Positions 1 through 8,036 of a stretch of DNA of 64,000 nt are shown here, piece after piece. Positions within the stretch are counted from its first letter, which is position 1. Each line of letters starts with the position of its first letter. Position numbers and translations under genes: made by a program. Below the pieces are notes generated by a model, which saw only the letters and a list, made by a program, of their open reading frames with translations, was not told the DNA's origin and ran no database searches. The DNA comes from Desulfurobacterium indicum (GTDB lineage Bacteria > Aquificota > Aquificia > Desulfurobacteriales > Desulfurobacteriaceae): positions 1 through 64,000 of the forward strand of contig NZ_MOEN01000004.1 of assembly GCF_001968985.1 (NCBI RefSeq), in the 5' to 3' direction.

Positions 1-48
1 GAGGCTAAGGAAGAACTTCAGGATATGTTCTCCAGGAGGTACTCCTAA
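1..48 (+). CDS. 3' end of an unidentified small gene
   Basis: An open frame enters from the left edge and stops with TAA at 46-48, leaving a 15-residue tail, EAKEELQDMFSRRYS. The tail resembles the end of a frameshifted small ORF at 43.1-43.27 kb (KTKKEIQEMFFSKCP), and the DNA is about 79% identical there. In both places an ATG starts at or right after the stop codon. The function is unknown; only the C-terminus is visible. Confidence 0.5.
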   Translation, partial: EAKEELQDMFSRRYS

Positions 49-72
49 TGGTTTACACAAAATTATTGACAC
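13..72 (+). repeat. Diverged repeat, copy 1 (partner at 43233-43293)
   Basis: About 60 bp aligns with 43233-43293 at roughly 79% identity with one gap. It spans the 3' end of the small upstream ORF, its stop codon and the first codons of a following ORF (MVYTKLLT here, MAYIKSLTLL at the other copy). Similarity stops near position 73, where sequence of the oppositely oriented FliK-like gene begins. I read it as a remnant of a small-gene plus YgjP-like cassette at a recombination junction. Confidence 0.55.
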
Positions 73-721
73 AACCCCTGCTAACCTCAATCTCTATTTT
101 AATTCCGTCTTCCTCTTTCTCAAAATAAACATCTACATCCGTATCTTTAATCCTTAAAGGAAACAGAACAATATCTCCGACCGGCAAGAAATAAAAAGCC
201 ATGATAGACAAAAGAAACTTCCGATAGTCTTCTTCCGAAAGTTTACCTTCTGAAGCGGCAATAAACTCTTTTGTCATTGAAATCAAAAGAGAAACTGTCT
301 GATATGAAAATAGAGAAGATAGAAATGACGAAAAAGCTTTATCATCAATTTTATTTGCATTCCAGATTTCCAGATAATGCTTTTCAAAATAAATGGATAA
401 AACCTTTCTAAACGATTCAGAATCAAGAAATGGAAGGAGAGACTTCAATATAAACTTCTGTGCCCACTCAGGATCGATCTCCACAAGTTTTAGTTCCAGC
501 TTTGGCGCAAGAGACTTTATTATAAATGTGAGAACCTGCCCCGGCTCAAATTCGTCATCAACATCAACCTCAGCAACAATAACTTTGTTTCCAACCAAAA
601 TTTTCGCCTTTCCGTCCTCCGTATAACCTAAAAACTTTAGTTTTAGCTTTTTGCCTTTCAACTCATTGGTAGAATCACCTTTCCTCTCTCCCTGAATAAC
701 AGAAGAGAGAAGTTTCTCCAT
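53..721 (-). pseudogene. FliK-like flagellar hook-length control protein, C-terminus truncated
   Basis: This leftward ORF (222 residues from ATG 721) has a beta-rich N-terminal part (around residues 22-80, with a GQVLTF segment) and a later segment (PVGDIVLFPLRI, then alternating strands) that resembles the start of the FliK C-terminal hook domain. It stops abruptly in that domain; its last residues are read from the repeat at 13-72, so a recombination or deletion probably removed the 3' end. ATG 721 has no Shine-Dalgarno sequence. The open frame extends 30 codons upstream to an ATA at 811-809 preceded by a G-rich SD-like stretch just after the cysM stop, and that extension reads like real protein (IEIRKIEGIIPAE). 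FliK assignment is tentative; flagellar genes flgN, flgK and flgL lie at 51-54 kb. Confidence 0.45.
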
Positions 722-820
722 ATCTCTATGTGAGAAATCCTGAAGCTTTGTTGGAAGATTCCTGCTTATTGCTTCAGCAGGAATAATTCCTTCTATTTTC
801 CTTATCTCTATGACAGCCCC

Positions 821-1732
821 CTATCCAAACAGTTCAGTTGAAAGATAACGCTCGCCGGTATCAGGAAAAACTGTAACAACAGGTGTTTTAAGCTTCCCAG
901 CTTTAAAAGCTTTCAAAACAGCAGCAACATTTGCACCGGAAGAGATACCGGCAAGTATTCCAAATTCCCCAGCAAGCCTCTCACAGTAATACTTTGCATC
1001 ATCAAAAGTTACAGTGATAGAAAAAGAAACAACGGACATATCAAGCGTTTTCGGAATAAAACCGGCACCTATTCCCTGGATTTTATGAAGTCCCGGATTC
1101 CCACCTGATATAACGGCAGATTCTTCAGGCTCAACTGCAACAATAACAGCATCAGGATTTGCCTCTTTAAACCTTCTGCCAACACCTGTTAACGTGCCAC
1201 CGGTCCCAACACCGGCTACAAAGGAACCGGGAATCTCTCCAAGCTGCTCCAATATCTCAACGGCAGTGCCTTCATAGTGAGCTTTTACATTTGCAGGATT
1301 TTCAAACTGACGGGCAGGAAAATAGAGATCTGGATTTTCAGATATTCTCCTTTCAACCTCTTTTATTGCTCCAGGAATTCCGAAAGAAGCAGGTGTTAAA
1401 ATAAGTTCAGCACCGTAAGCTTTCAGTATCTTTTTTCTCTCATCGCTCATGTTTTCTGGCATAACAATCGTACAGCCATAACCTTTTGCAGCACAGACAA
1501 GGGCAAGACCTATCCCGGTGTTCCCGCTCGTAGCTTCTATTACTCTCCTTCCCTTCTTTAAAAGCCCTTTTTTCTCCGCATCCTCAACGATAGAAAGTGC
1601 AACTCTGTCCTTTATACTGCCACCGGGATTAAACATTTCAAGCTTTGCGTAAAACGTCACGCCTTCAAGAGTAAGTTCAAAAAGAGGCGTATTTCCGATA
1701 AGTTCAAGGATACTTCTTGACAACATACTCAT
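821..1732 (-). CDS. cysM: Cysteine synthase (O-acetylserine sulfhydrylase, CysK/CysM family)
   Basis: A fold-type II PLP enzyme that makes cysteine from O-acetylserine (or O-phosphoserine) and sulfide in the cytosol. The 303-residue length is typical. Visible hallmarks are the PLP lysine in NPGGSIKDR (about residue 41), the substrate loop EATSGNTG (about 66-73), the phosphate-binding GTGGTLTG (about 176-183) and the late GISSGAN motif. The start ATG at 1732 lies inside the 3' end of the upstream methyltransferase-like gene (29-nt overlap) behind a GAGGG element, implying translational coupling. It is followed directly by the FliK-like gene. Whether it is CysK, CysM or an O-phosphoserine-dependent variant cannot be decided by eye. 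Confidence 0.92.
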   Translation of the reverse strand: MSMLSRSILELIGNTPLFELTLEGVTFYAKLEMFNPGGSIKDRVALSIVEDAEKKGLLKKGRRVIEATSGNTGIGLALVCAAKGYGCTIVMPENMSDERKKILKAYGAELILTPASFGIPGAIKEVERRISENPDLYFPARQFENPANVKAHYEGTAVEILEQLGEIPGSFVAGVGTGGTLTGVGRRFKEANPDAVIVAVEPEESAVISGGNPGLHKIQGIGAGFIPKTLDMSVVSFSITVTFDDAKYYCERLAGEFGILAGISSGANVAAVLKAFKAGKLKTPVVTVFPDTGERYLSTELFG

Positions 1733-2798
1733 TAATTAAACCCTCTATCTCTAAAATTTTTCTATTCTTTACGGTCTCTTCTTTTACTATTTTATCAAGA
1801 ATCTCATCTTTTACGACTGTAAATCCGTTTACATGCTTTGAAGCTTTACGGAAATGGAAATCTTTAAGGAAAAATTCTTCGGCGAGTTGATTATAAAAAG
1901 AGAGCAGCAAACATTTATGAACGCCGTTCACATCTTTAACTCTTTTTAGATTAGTAGCAATGTATTCTCTCGCAATTCTTAACTTCGCCTGTCTGGTAAG
2001 ATTTCGCCTTATAACCTCCTCAAGGGAATCCTCGCAAGTCAAAAAATCACACAAAAGCTTCGTAAGCTCATTGATTCTGTCTGAAACTGGAAGTATTAAA
2101 CCTCTATAAGCAATTTTTCTATGAACAGCCCCAGGGTAAATTTCAGCAGTAACACCTTTTAACCGCTCACCGTGATCAACAATCCCTCCGAAAACTAAAA
2201 CGGTATTTTCATCAACATCATCTCGCGTCAGAATCTCATCGGCATTCGGATCAAGAACGATAATACGCTTTTTTAAAGGTTTAGAACAAATCTTAAATGG
2301 AACATCCGGCGTAAAGAATTCTTTTAGAGAAGGTATACAGTAACCTTCCCTATCTATAAGATAAAAGTTCTCAGGCGTAAAGTAATCTTTAACAACACCG
2401 AACATAATCTCAAGCTGATTAAGAAGACTCCTCTTCTCCTTATCAATCAATGAAGGGAAAAATCGCATATCAACAGCAATATCAGGATAATAAAAATCAT
2501 CTTCATCTATAATATGAATACCCTCAAAATCGGAAGTTGACTTTACAATGACAGCATCAGCCTCAAGATTGCCGGATGAGAGAAGAAGGCTCACACCGTC
2601 AACATTATCAAAAATCCTGCCGGGAAGAATCTCACCAAATTCTTCCGTTCGGACAACCTTAAATCTGCCCGTAGCAATAAGGTAGGCAAGTCTGTTAAAA
2701 AGATCGCCTCTTCCCGGCTTCCTCAGATATTTAATATTCTCAATACCTGCCTGCTTTAAACGCTCCGCAAAAATCTCCTTTGCTCTCTTAAAAATCAT
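1704..2798 (-). CDS. Trm10-like (archaeal-type) SPOUT tRNA methyltransferase, tentative
   Basis: A 364-residue protein. Its central-to-late segment reads VLDPNADEIL, VFGGIVDHGERLKGVT and RKIAYRGLILPVSDRINEL, which matches my memory of the archaeal Trm10/COG2419 SPOUT methyltransferases that make m1G9 or m1A9 in tRNA (GG-IVD and RG..P.RIN motifs). The N-terminal 180 residues are not recognised. I place the start at ATG 2798 because it has a good AAGGAG site; the frame stays open to 2843 without a better start. It heads a leftward operon with cysM and the FliK-like gene. Trm10 is mainly archaeal and eukaryotic, so a bacterial copy would suggest old transfer in a hyperthermophile setting. Confidence 0.5.
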   Translation of the reverse strand: MIFKRAKEIFAERLKQAGIENIKYLRKPGRGDLFNRLAYLIATGRFKVVRTEEFGEILPGRIFDNVDGVSLLLSSGNLEADAVIVKSTSDFEGIHIIDEDDFYYPDIAVDMRFFPSLIDKEKRSLLNQLEIMFGVVKDYFTPENFYLIDREGYCIPSLKEFFTPDVPFKICSKPLKKRIIVLDPNADEILTRDDVDENTVLVFGGIVDHGERLKGVTAEIYPGAVHRKIAYRGLILPVSDRINELTKLLCDFLTCEDSLEEVIRRNLTRQAKLRIAREYIATNLKRVKDVNGVHKCLLLSFYNQLAEEFFLKDFHFRKASKHVNGFTVVKDEILDKIVKEETVKNRKILEIEGLINEYVVKKYP

Positions 2799-2889
2799 CT
2801 CTCTCCTTCTCAAATTTTTTGTTTTCCCTAAATTTAAAACCACTTCTCACAAATGCTAAAATGAGAAAAAAAATAGCGAGAGGTTGCAG

Positions 2890-4068
2890 GTGAAAGGAAT
2901 AGCTGATGTAAAAGGCTTTTTGTGCGGAACTGGAAAAGGCAATATAAAAGAAACCCTAAAATTATCAAATAAAAAAGATATCCTGGTGATAGTTTCCGAA
3001 AAACCGGCAACAGCAGCAGCGATCTTTACAACAAACGATGTTAAGGCTGCACCTGTTAAATTGTCTCAAAAGATAGTTAAAACCTACGAGAAGATCTGCG
3101 GAATTGTTGCAAACAGCGGAAACGCAAATGCCTGCACTGGCGAAAGGGGAATGAAAGACGCTAAAACAATGGCAAAAATCTGTCAGAAGCTCACGGGAAA
3201 AGCACCATTTCTAGTCGCATCAACAGGCGTGATAGGCGAATTCCTTCCAATGGACAGAATGAAAACAGGAATAGAAAAAGCGGTAGGAAACTTAGGAAAG
3301 GCAACATCAAAAGAGGCGGCAGAAGCGATAATGACAACCGATACCTTTCCGAAAACCGCTTACTTTGAAGGAAAAGGTTTCACCATCGGTGGAATAGCAA
3401 AAGGGGCGGGCATGATAGATCCTGCAATGGCAACGATGCTCTCGTTCATCACCACAGATGTAGAAATAGAGAAAAAATTGCTTGAAAAAGCGTTAAAAGA
3501 AGCAAACGAAGTAAGCTTTAACGCAATAACCGTTGATGGTGACATGAGTACTAACGATACCGTAATTGTCCTTGCAAACGGTGCATCAGAAAAAAGAATA
3601 ACTGAAGAAAACTATAAAGAATTTTTAGATGGCCTGACAAATATAATGAAATCCCTTGCCTATCAAATTGTAAAAGATGGAGAAGGTGCAACAAAAGTGG
3701 CGAGGATTAAAGTCATCGGTGCAAGAACAAAAAAAGAAGCAAGGAAAGTAGCAAGGAAAATTGCCCTTTCACCATTGGTAAAAACAGCCATCTTTGGCTG
3801 CGACCCGAACTGGGGAAGAATCATAGCAGCAGCCGGCAGCGCAGGCGTGAAATTAGTTGAAGAGAGAATCGAACTTAAAATCGGAGACTACCTGCTTTTC
3901 AAAGGAACAAAAGCAGATTACGACGAAAGTAAAGTTCACAAATATATGAAAGAAAACGAAGAAATTGTTATAGAAGTGGATCTTAACCTTGGCAGTGCAT
4001 CTTTTGAATACTTAACCTGCGATTTTACCTATGAATATGTGAAAATAAACGCCGAATACAGGACTTAA
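2890..4068 (+). CDS. argJ: Glutamate N-acetyltransferase / amino-acid acetyltransferase (ArgJ)
   Basis: ArgJ moves the acetyl group from N-acetylornithine to glutamate, giving a cyclic arginine pathway. The self-cleaving, catalytic threonine lies in [14 protein letters not shown] (Thr about residue 182), and the C-terminal part carries [10 protein letters not shown], also diagnostic. Size (392 residues) is normal. I choose GTG 2890 because GAGAGG sits 6 nt upstream; a TTG at 2884 would add two residues. coaX follows after one base, so the two are co-transcribed. Confidence 0.95.
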   Translation: MKGIADVKGFLCGTGKGNIKETLKLSNKKDILVIVSEKPATAAAIFTTNDVKAAPVKLSQKIVKTYEKICGIVANSGNANACTGERGMKDAKTMAKICQKLTGKAPFLVASTGVIGEFLPMDRMKTGIEKAVGNLGKATSKEAAEAIMTTDTFPKTAYFEGKGFTIGGIAKGAGMIDPAMATMLSFITTDVEIEKKLLEKALKEANEVSFNAITVDGDMSTNDTVIVLANGASEKRITEENYKEFLDGLTNIMKSLAYQIVKDGEGATKVARIKVIGARTKKEARKVARKIALSPLVKTAIFGCDPNWGRIIAAAGSAGVKLVEERIELKIGDYLLFKGTKADYDESKVHKYMKENEEIVIEVDLNLGSASFEYLTCDFTYEYVKINAEYRT

Positions 4069-4069
4069 A

Positions 4070-4744
4070 ATGGTTGTCCTAATAGACGCAGGTAATACTT
4101 TTGTTAAAGCTGTTATATGGGACGGGAAAGCTTTTGAAAATCTCATCAGAATTCCAACAAAAGAGGCGGAACAATCTTTCCCTTTAAAAGGAAAAAAGGC
4201 AATCATTTCAAGCGTTGTTCCGTCCTTGAAAAGAACGTTTGAAGAAGCCTTTGAAAGCGTAACTTTCATAAATGTCTCAATTCCTTTACCTGTAAGGATA
4301 GACTACAAAAACCCGGAAAGGTTGGGCGCTGATAGAATAGCTCTTGCCTGTGGAGTTTTAGACTATGGAGACAGCGGCATAGTTGTGTCGGCAGGAACAA
4401 CAGTGGTTGTTGACATAGTTATTGAAAAAACCTTTATCGGCGGGATCATCCTGCCGGGAGTAAAAGCAATCCATAGGGCACTAAACTTAGTTACAGAACA
4501 ACTTCCAGAAGTAGAGGATAAATTTACCGATACATTTCCTGGGAAATCAACAGCAGAATGTATAAAAGCGGGAACAACACTCGCCATGAAAGGAGCAATT
4601 AAAGAGATAACCCAAAAATATCCCGAACTTCCCGTTATTTTTACTGGTGGATACGGAAACAAACTAAGGGAAAGTATGGGGAAAGGAATTTATGATCCAT
4701 TCCTTATTTTTAAAGGCTTGGTAAAAATTTCAGAAGAAAAATAA
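4070..4744 (+). CDS. coaX: Type III pantothenate kinase (CoaX)
   Basis: CoaX phosphorylates pantothenate in the first step of CoA synthesis. It belongs to the ASKHA fold: the phosphate-1 loop DAGNT is at residues 6-10, the family motif GADRIALACG is near residue 85, and SAGTTVVVDIV near 107 is the phosphate-2 region. At 224 residues it is slightly short but complete. The gene starts one base after argJ and ends at a strong bidirectional terminator. panB, another CoA-pathway gene, lies separately at 15.7 kb. Confidence 0.9.
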   Translation: MVVLIDAGNTFVKAVIWDGKAFENLIRIPTKEAEQSFPLKGKKAIISSVVPSLKRTFEEAFESVTFINVSIPLPVRIDYKNPERLGADRIALACGVLDYGDSGIVVSAGTTVVVDIVIEKTFIGGIILPGVKAIHRALNLVTEQLPEVEDKFTDTFPGKSTAECIKAGTTLAMKGAIKEITQKYPELPVIFTGGYGNKLRESMGKGIYDPFLIFKGLVKISEEK

Positions 4745-4773
4745 GAAAGGGGGCTTCCACCCCCTTTCTTATC
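4741..4773. terminator. Bidirectional terminator between coaX and groEL
   Basis: A perfect inverted repeat, ATAAGAAAGGGGG and its complement, around a 6-7 nt loop sits between the convergent coaX (+) and groEL (-) ends. The stem starts in the coaX stop region. A/T-rich arms on both sides allow it to work in both directions. Confidence 0.85.
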
Positions 4774-4789
4774 GTTATCAAAACTACCA

Positions 4790-6433
4790 TTAATATTCAG
4801 GCATTGGAGGTACGTTTTTCTCTTCTTTCTCAGGGATTTCAGTAATTGTAGCCTCCGTTGTGAGGAGAAGACCAGCAACTGAAGCAGCATTCTGGAGAGC
4901 AACTCTCTCAACCTTAGTTGGATCGATTACACCCGTCGCTACAAGGTCTTCAAATTCGCCTTTTCTTGCGTTGAATCCGTAGTTTACACCTTTTTCATTA
5001 ATTAGCTCTTTAACCTTCTCAACAACAACCTGTCCAGCATAACCTGCGTTTTCAGCAATCTGTCTTAATGGTGCTTCAACAGCTTTCTTAACTATCTCAA
5101 CGCCATGCTTTCTGTCAATTTCATTAGCTTCATCAAGCTCTTTTATGAGCTCATCAAGCTTCCTTGCAGCAGCAAGAAGTGCTGTTCCACCACCAGGAAC
5201 TATACCCTCTTCTACTGCAGCCCTTGTTGCGTGAAGTGCGTCTTCAACCCTTGCCTTCTTCTCTTTAAGTTCAGCTTCAGTAGCAGCTCCTACCTTGATA
5301 ATGGCTACACCTCCTGCAAGTTTGGCAAGCCTTTCCTGAAGCTTCTCTTTGTCATATTCGGAAGTAGCCTTTTCAAGCTCAGCTTTAATCTGCTTAATTC
5401 TTGCTTCAATTTCTTCTGGCTTACCTTTACCACCGATGATTGTTGTATGCTCTTTGTCAACAACAACTTTGTCAGCCTGACCAAGCATATCAAGTGTAAC
5501 GTTTTCAAGCTTGATGCCAAGATCTTCAAGTATAGCCTGTCCACCTGTAAGGATAGCAATATCCTGAAGCATAGCTTTTCTTCTTTCACCAAAACCAGGT
5601 GCTTTAACAGCACATACGCTTAATGTTCCACGGAGCTTGTTAACAACGAGCGTTGCCAGAGCTTCACCTTCTACATCTTCAGCGATGATGAGAAGTGGCC
5701 TTCCTTCTCTTGCAACAGCTTCAAGAACTGGAAGAAGTTCTCTTATGTTTGAAATCTTCTTACCGTAGATGAGAATGTAAGGATTCTCAAGAACAGCTTC
5801 CATCTTGTCAGGATCTGTTACGAAGTATGGAGAGAGGTAACCTCTATCAAACTGCATACCCTCAACAACTTTAAGTTCTGTCTTGAGACCTTTAGCCTCT
5901 TCAACAGTGATAACGCCTTCCTTACCTACTTTGTCCATAGCTTCAGCGATGAGTTCGCCAATCTCTTTATCGTAGTTTGCAGAAATTGTTGCAACCTGGG
6001 CAATCTGTTCTTTTGTTTCAACAGGTTTTGATATCGCTTTAAGCTCTTCTACAACCTTTTCAACAGCAGCGTCAACACCTCTTTTAAGTTCAATAGCGTT
6101 ATCGCCAGCCGTTACAAACTTAAGACCATCGTTAAAGATAGCCTGAGCAAGGACAGTAGCTGTTGTTGTTCCGTCACCAGCCTTATCGGCTGTCTTTTGA
6201 GCAACCTCTTTAACAAGCTGAGCTCCGATATTTTCAATTGGATCTGCAAGTTCAATCTCTTTTGCAACAGTAACACCATCTTTTGTAACAAGCGGTGAAC
6301 CAAACTTCCTTTCAATAACAACATTTCTACCACCGGGACCCATTGTTGCCTTTACAGCGTTGGCAAGCTTATCAACACCTATCTTAACTTTTTGTCTTGC
6401 TTCATCAGCAAATCTAATATCCTTTCCTGCCAT
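4790..6433 (-). CDS. groEL: Chaperonin GroEL (Cpn60)
   Basis: The 60-kDa chaperonin subunit that folds proteins with GroES in the cytosol. Recognisable are the N-terminal [18 protein letters not shown], the ATP-binding DGTTTATVL (about residues 86-95), the apical-domain segment and GGGTALL near residue 410. The C-terminus ends NVPPMPEY rather than the usual Gly-Gly-Met repeats. ATG 6433 gives the canonical N-terminus; an in-frame GTG at 6442 sits too close to the AAGGAGG site. It forms an operon with groES under a CIRCE operator. Confidence 0.98.
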   Translation of the reverse strand: MAGKDIRFADEARQKVKIGVDKLANAVKATMGPGGRNVVIERKFGSPLVTKDGVTVAKEIELADPIENIGAQLVKEVAQKTADKAGDGTTTATVLAQAIFNDGLKFVTAGDNAIELKRGVDAAVEKVVEELKAISKPVETKEQIAQVATISANYDKEIGELIAEAMDKVGKEGVITVEEAKGLKTELKVVEGMQFDRGYLSPYFVTDPDKMEAVLENPYILIYGKKISNIRELLPVLEAVAREGRPLLIIAEDVEGEALATLVVNKLRGTLSVCAVKAPGFGERRKAMLQDIAILTGGQAILEDLGIKLENVTLDMLGQADKVVVDKEHTTIIGGKGKPEEIEARIKQIKAELEKATSEYDKEKLQERLAKLAGGVAIIKVGAATEAELKEKKARVEDALHATRAAVEEGIVPGGGTALLAAARKLDELIKELDEANEIDRKHGVEIVKKAVEAPLRQIAENAGYAGQVVVEKVKELINEKGVNYGFNARKGEFEDLVATGVIDPTKVERVALQNAASVAGLLLTTEATITEIPEKEEKNVPPMPEY

Positions 6434-6459
6434 GATTCTCACCTCCTCCTTGAATTTTT

Positions 6460-6747
6460 TTACTCAACAATGGCAAGAATGTCTTCCTCTCTGATGATGA
6501 GATATTTCTCACCATCAAGCTCAACTTCATTTCCTGCATACTTGCTGTAAAGAACCTTATCACCTTCCTTCACTTTTAAAGGCCTTACCTCACCGTTGTC
6601 AAGAAGTTTACCTTCACCAACGGCAACAACCTCTCCAATTTGAGACTCTTCCTTAGCGGTATCTGGAAGGATAATTCCACCAGCGGTCTTCTGCTCCATC
6701 TCAACTTTCTTTACAACCACCCTATCATAGAGAGGCTTTAACTTCAT
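6460..6747 (-). CDS. groES: Co-chaperonin GroES (Cpn10)
   Basis: The 95-residue lid of the GroEL chamber. The family pattern is clear: [11 protein letters not shown] at the start, the mobile loop around [22 protein letters not shown], and [10 protein letters not shown] followed by a C-terminal [14 protein letters not shown]. It is the first gene of the heat-shock operon, 26 bases ahead of groEL, with a CIRCE site between promoter and start. Confidence 0.98.
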   Translation of the reverse strand: MKLKPLYDRVVVKKVEMEQKTAGGIILPDTAKEESQIGEVVAVGEGKLLDNGEVRPLKVKEGDKVLYSKYAGNEVELDGEKYLIIREEDILAIVE

Positions 6748-6774
6748 CGTCTCACCCTCCTTTTTCTGTGATTT

Positions 6775-6801
6775 TTAGCACTCACTTAAAATGAGTGCTA
6801 A
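6775..6801. promoter_or_regulatory. CIRCE operator (HrcA-binding) of groES-groEL
   Basis: TTAGCACTC, nine bases, then GAGTGCTAA: an exact match to the CIRCE consensus recognised by the heat-shock repressor HrcA. It lies between the groES start (6747) and the candidate promoter, so HrcA would block initiation or early transcription. hrcA itself is not in the window. Confidence 0.95.
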
Positions 6802-6813
6802 TCGACTCACTAT

Positions 6814-6843
6814 ATAATTTAGAGAAAGGGTATAAAGTGTCAA
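6814..6843 (-). promoter_or_regulatory. Candidate sigma-70-type promoter of groES-groEL
   Basis: On the minus strand a perfect -35 box TTGACA (6843-6838) is followed after about 18 bases by AATTAT (6819-6814), just upstream of CIRCE. The position fits an HrcA-repressed housekeeping promoter. The exact -10 hexamer is uncertain because the stretch is all A/T. Confidence 0.6.
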
Positions 6844-6904
6844 GGGGGAAATGTTAGAATTTTGAAATCTTGAAAAACAAATCGAGTGAGAAATCTAGGA
6901 ATTC

Positions 6905-7279
6905 TTACTCAGATATGTAGCACTTCACTTTTCCTATAAGATCACCACGAGAATGGATTATTTCACATTTAACATTAACTTGATCAACATAAAACTGACA
7001 AACCCTTGTTGCAATATATACTTTGCTATCGTTAGTATCAAGAACAACCAAACATTTATCTTCAGAACCTGGAACTGTACACTCTTTTGATATTGTGCCA
7101 TTATCTGCACATTCAGCACACAGACTTTGAATACAGTTAAGTAGATTCTGCTGAACCTTTGCAACAACAGACTTATTTCTAAATTTCATATAAGAAGGAA
7201 CAGCTATGACTGTAAGAACAGAAATAATCACAATTACAATTAAAAGTTCAACAAGAGAAAACCCTCCCTTACTCCACAT
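6905..7279 (-). CDS. Type IV prepilin-like protein (minor pilin or pseudopilin)
   Basis: A 124-residue secreted subunit with the type III signal: a short basic leader, cleavage at G before FSLVELLIVIVIISVLTVIAVPSYM, and the conserved Glu at position 5 of the mature chain. The globular part carries several cysteines (CIQSLCAEC, C in the EDKC segment, VCQF, KCEII, VKCY), suggesting disulfides. ATG 7279 has AAAGGG upstream; a GTG at 7288 is an alternative. It lies downstream of pilA on the same strand but behind a strong terminator, so it is probably separately or weakly expressed. It could be a diverged pilA duplicate. Confidence 0.8.
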   Translation of the reverse strand: MWSKGGFSLVELLIVIVIISVLTVIAVPSYMKFRNKSVVAKVQQNLLNCIQSLCAECADNGTISKECTVPGSEDKCLVVLDTNDSKVYIATRVCQFYVDQVNVKCEIIHSRGDLIGKVKCYISE

Positions 7280-7361
7280 AGCATCCACCCTTTACATAAA
7301 ATCAGCAATCATTAGTTCAGCATTATATATTATACACGATTAAATAAGAATAAATAAAAAA

Positions 7362-7383
7362 GCGGGCGGGTTATCCCGCCCGC
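7362..7383 (-). terminator. Rho-independent terminator of pilA
   Basis: GCGGGCGGG, a TTAT loop and CCCGCCCGC form a 9-bp all-GC stem. Read on the minus strand it is followed by six T residues. It lies just after the pilA stop codon. Confidence 0.92.
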
Positions 7384-7404
7384 TAACCACACTATGAAGT
7401 TAAA

Positions 7405-7755
7405 TTATTGTGGAGTACATGTAATTGTATTCGTCGTTGTATCAGCTGTACAAGAAACAGCATGTCCTTTCACAGTAAAGGTTGTAGGATCTATACTAGA
7501 AAGATTACCGCTGCTATCAAGAGTTATAGTTGCATTAGTGTTATTATCATCTTTTACAGGGCAAGTATAAGTAGTAGTTCCGTTGTCAGCAAACTGAGCC
7601 ATTGCAGCAGTTAAACAGGATGAAAGAGTTGCTTGAACATTTGCAGCAGCAGCCTTTCTCACATAATTTGTGTACTGCGGAATAGCGACAGCTGCAAGGA
7701 TTGCGATAATAGCTACAACGATAAGTAGCTCGATAAGTGTAAACGCTTTTCTCAT
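7405..7755 (-). CDS. pilA: Major type IV pilin (PilA)
   Basis: A 116-residue prepilin with a very short leader (MRKA), then [28 protein letters not shown], the classic hydrophobic N-terminal helix with Glu5. The peptidase PilD would cut before Phe5 of the precursor. The head domain is small and rich in Thr, Asn and Asp, with four cysteines (SSCLTA, YTCPV, VSCTA, ITCTP) likely paired. An AAGGAGG site precedes ATG 7755. It has its own terminator and an upstream sigma-54-like promoter with distal palindromes, consistent with a strongly expressed, regulated structural protein. Confidence 0.92.
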   Translation of the reverse strand: MRKAFTLIELLIVVAIIAILAAVAIPQYTNYVRKAAAANVQATLSSCLTAAMAQFADNGTTTYTCPVKDDNNTNATITLDSSGNLSSIDPTTFTVKGHAVSCTADTTTNTITCTPQ

Positions 7756-7815
7756 GGTTTACCTCCTTTCTATAAAAGTTTTTTGTAGGCTTTTTAAAAC
7801 CTCACTAATTATTTT

Positions 7816-7833
7816 TAGCATTAAGCGTGCCAA
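7816..7833 (-). promoter_or_regulatory. Sigma-54 (-24/-12) type promoter of pilA
   Basis: On the minus strand the sequence reads TTGGCACGCTTAATGCTA, matching the RpoN consensus TGGCACG-N4-TTGC at all but one core base with correct spacing. The predicted start is near 7806, about 50 bases ahead of the pilA start codon. RpoN control of pilA is well established in several Gram-negative bacteria. Confidence 0.75.
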
Positions 7834-7932
7834 CTTCACGGTTTCAGCTGTAAAAATAAATATAAACCATGAATACCATGAATCATCTCTGTTTCACATT
7901 CCTATTCTCTATCAGATACTTTTTTAAACAAT

Positions 7933-7949
7933 GTGACAAAAATTGTCAC
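7933..7949. promoter_or_regulatory. 17-bp palindrome, copy 1 (candidate enhancer site)
   Basis: GTGACAAAAATTGTCAC is a 7-bp inverted repeat around three bases. Its centre is about 135 bp upstream of the predicted pilA start. It contains TGTC/GACA half-sites like those reported for the activator PilR. It could instead act on the divergent heptose kinase gene starting at 8037. Confidence 0.65.
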
Positions 7950-7973
7950 TCATTAAGTTAAATTAAGATTCGT

Positions 7974-7990
7974 GTGACAAAAATTGTCAC
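7974..7990. promoter_or_regulatory. 17-bp palindrome, copy 2 (candidate enhancer site)
   Basis: This copy is identical to the palindrome at 7933-7949 and lies 41 bp from it centre to centre, close to four helical turns, so bound dimers would face the same side of the DNA. It is centred about 176 bp upstream of the predicted pilA start. Confidence 0.65.
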
Positions 7991-8036
7991 TATTAGAAAT
8001 GCTATCATTTGTTAACTCAACTTCAGGAGAAAAGCG

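Noticed and set aside
5105-5623. 172-residue plus-strand ORF
   Set aside because: It lies wholly antisense to groEL, has biased low-complexity composition and no ribosome site.
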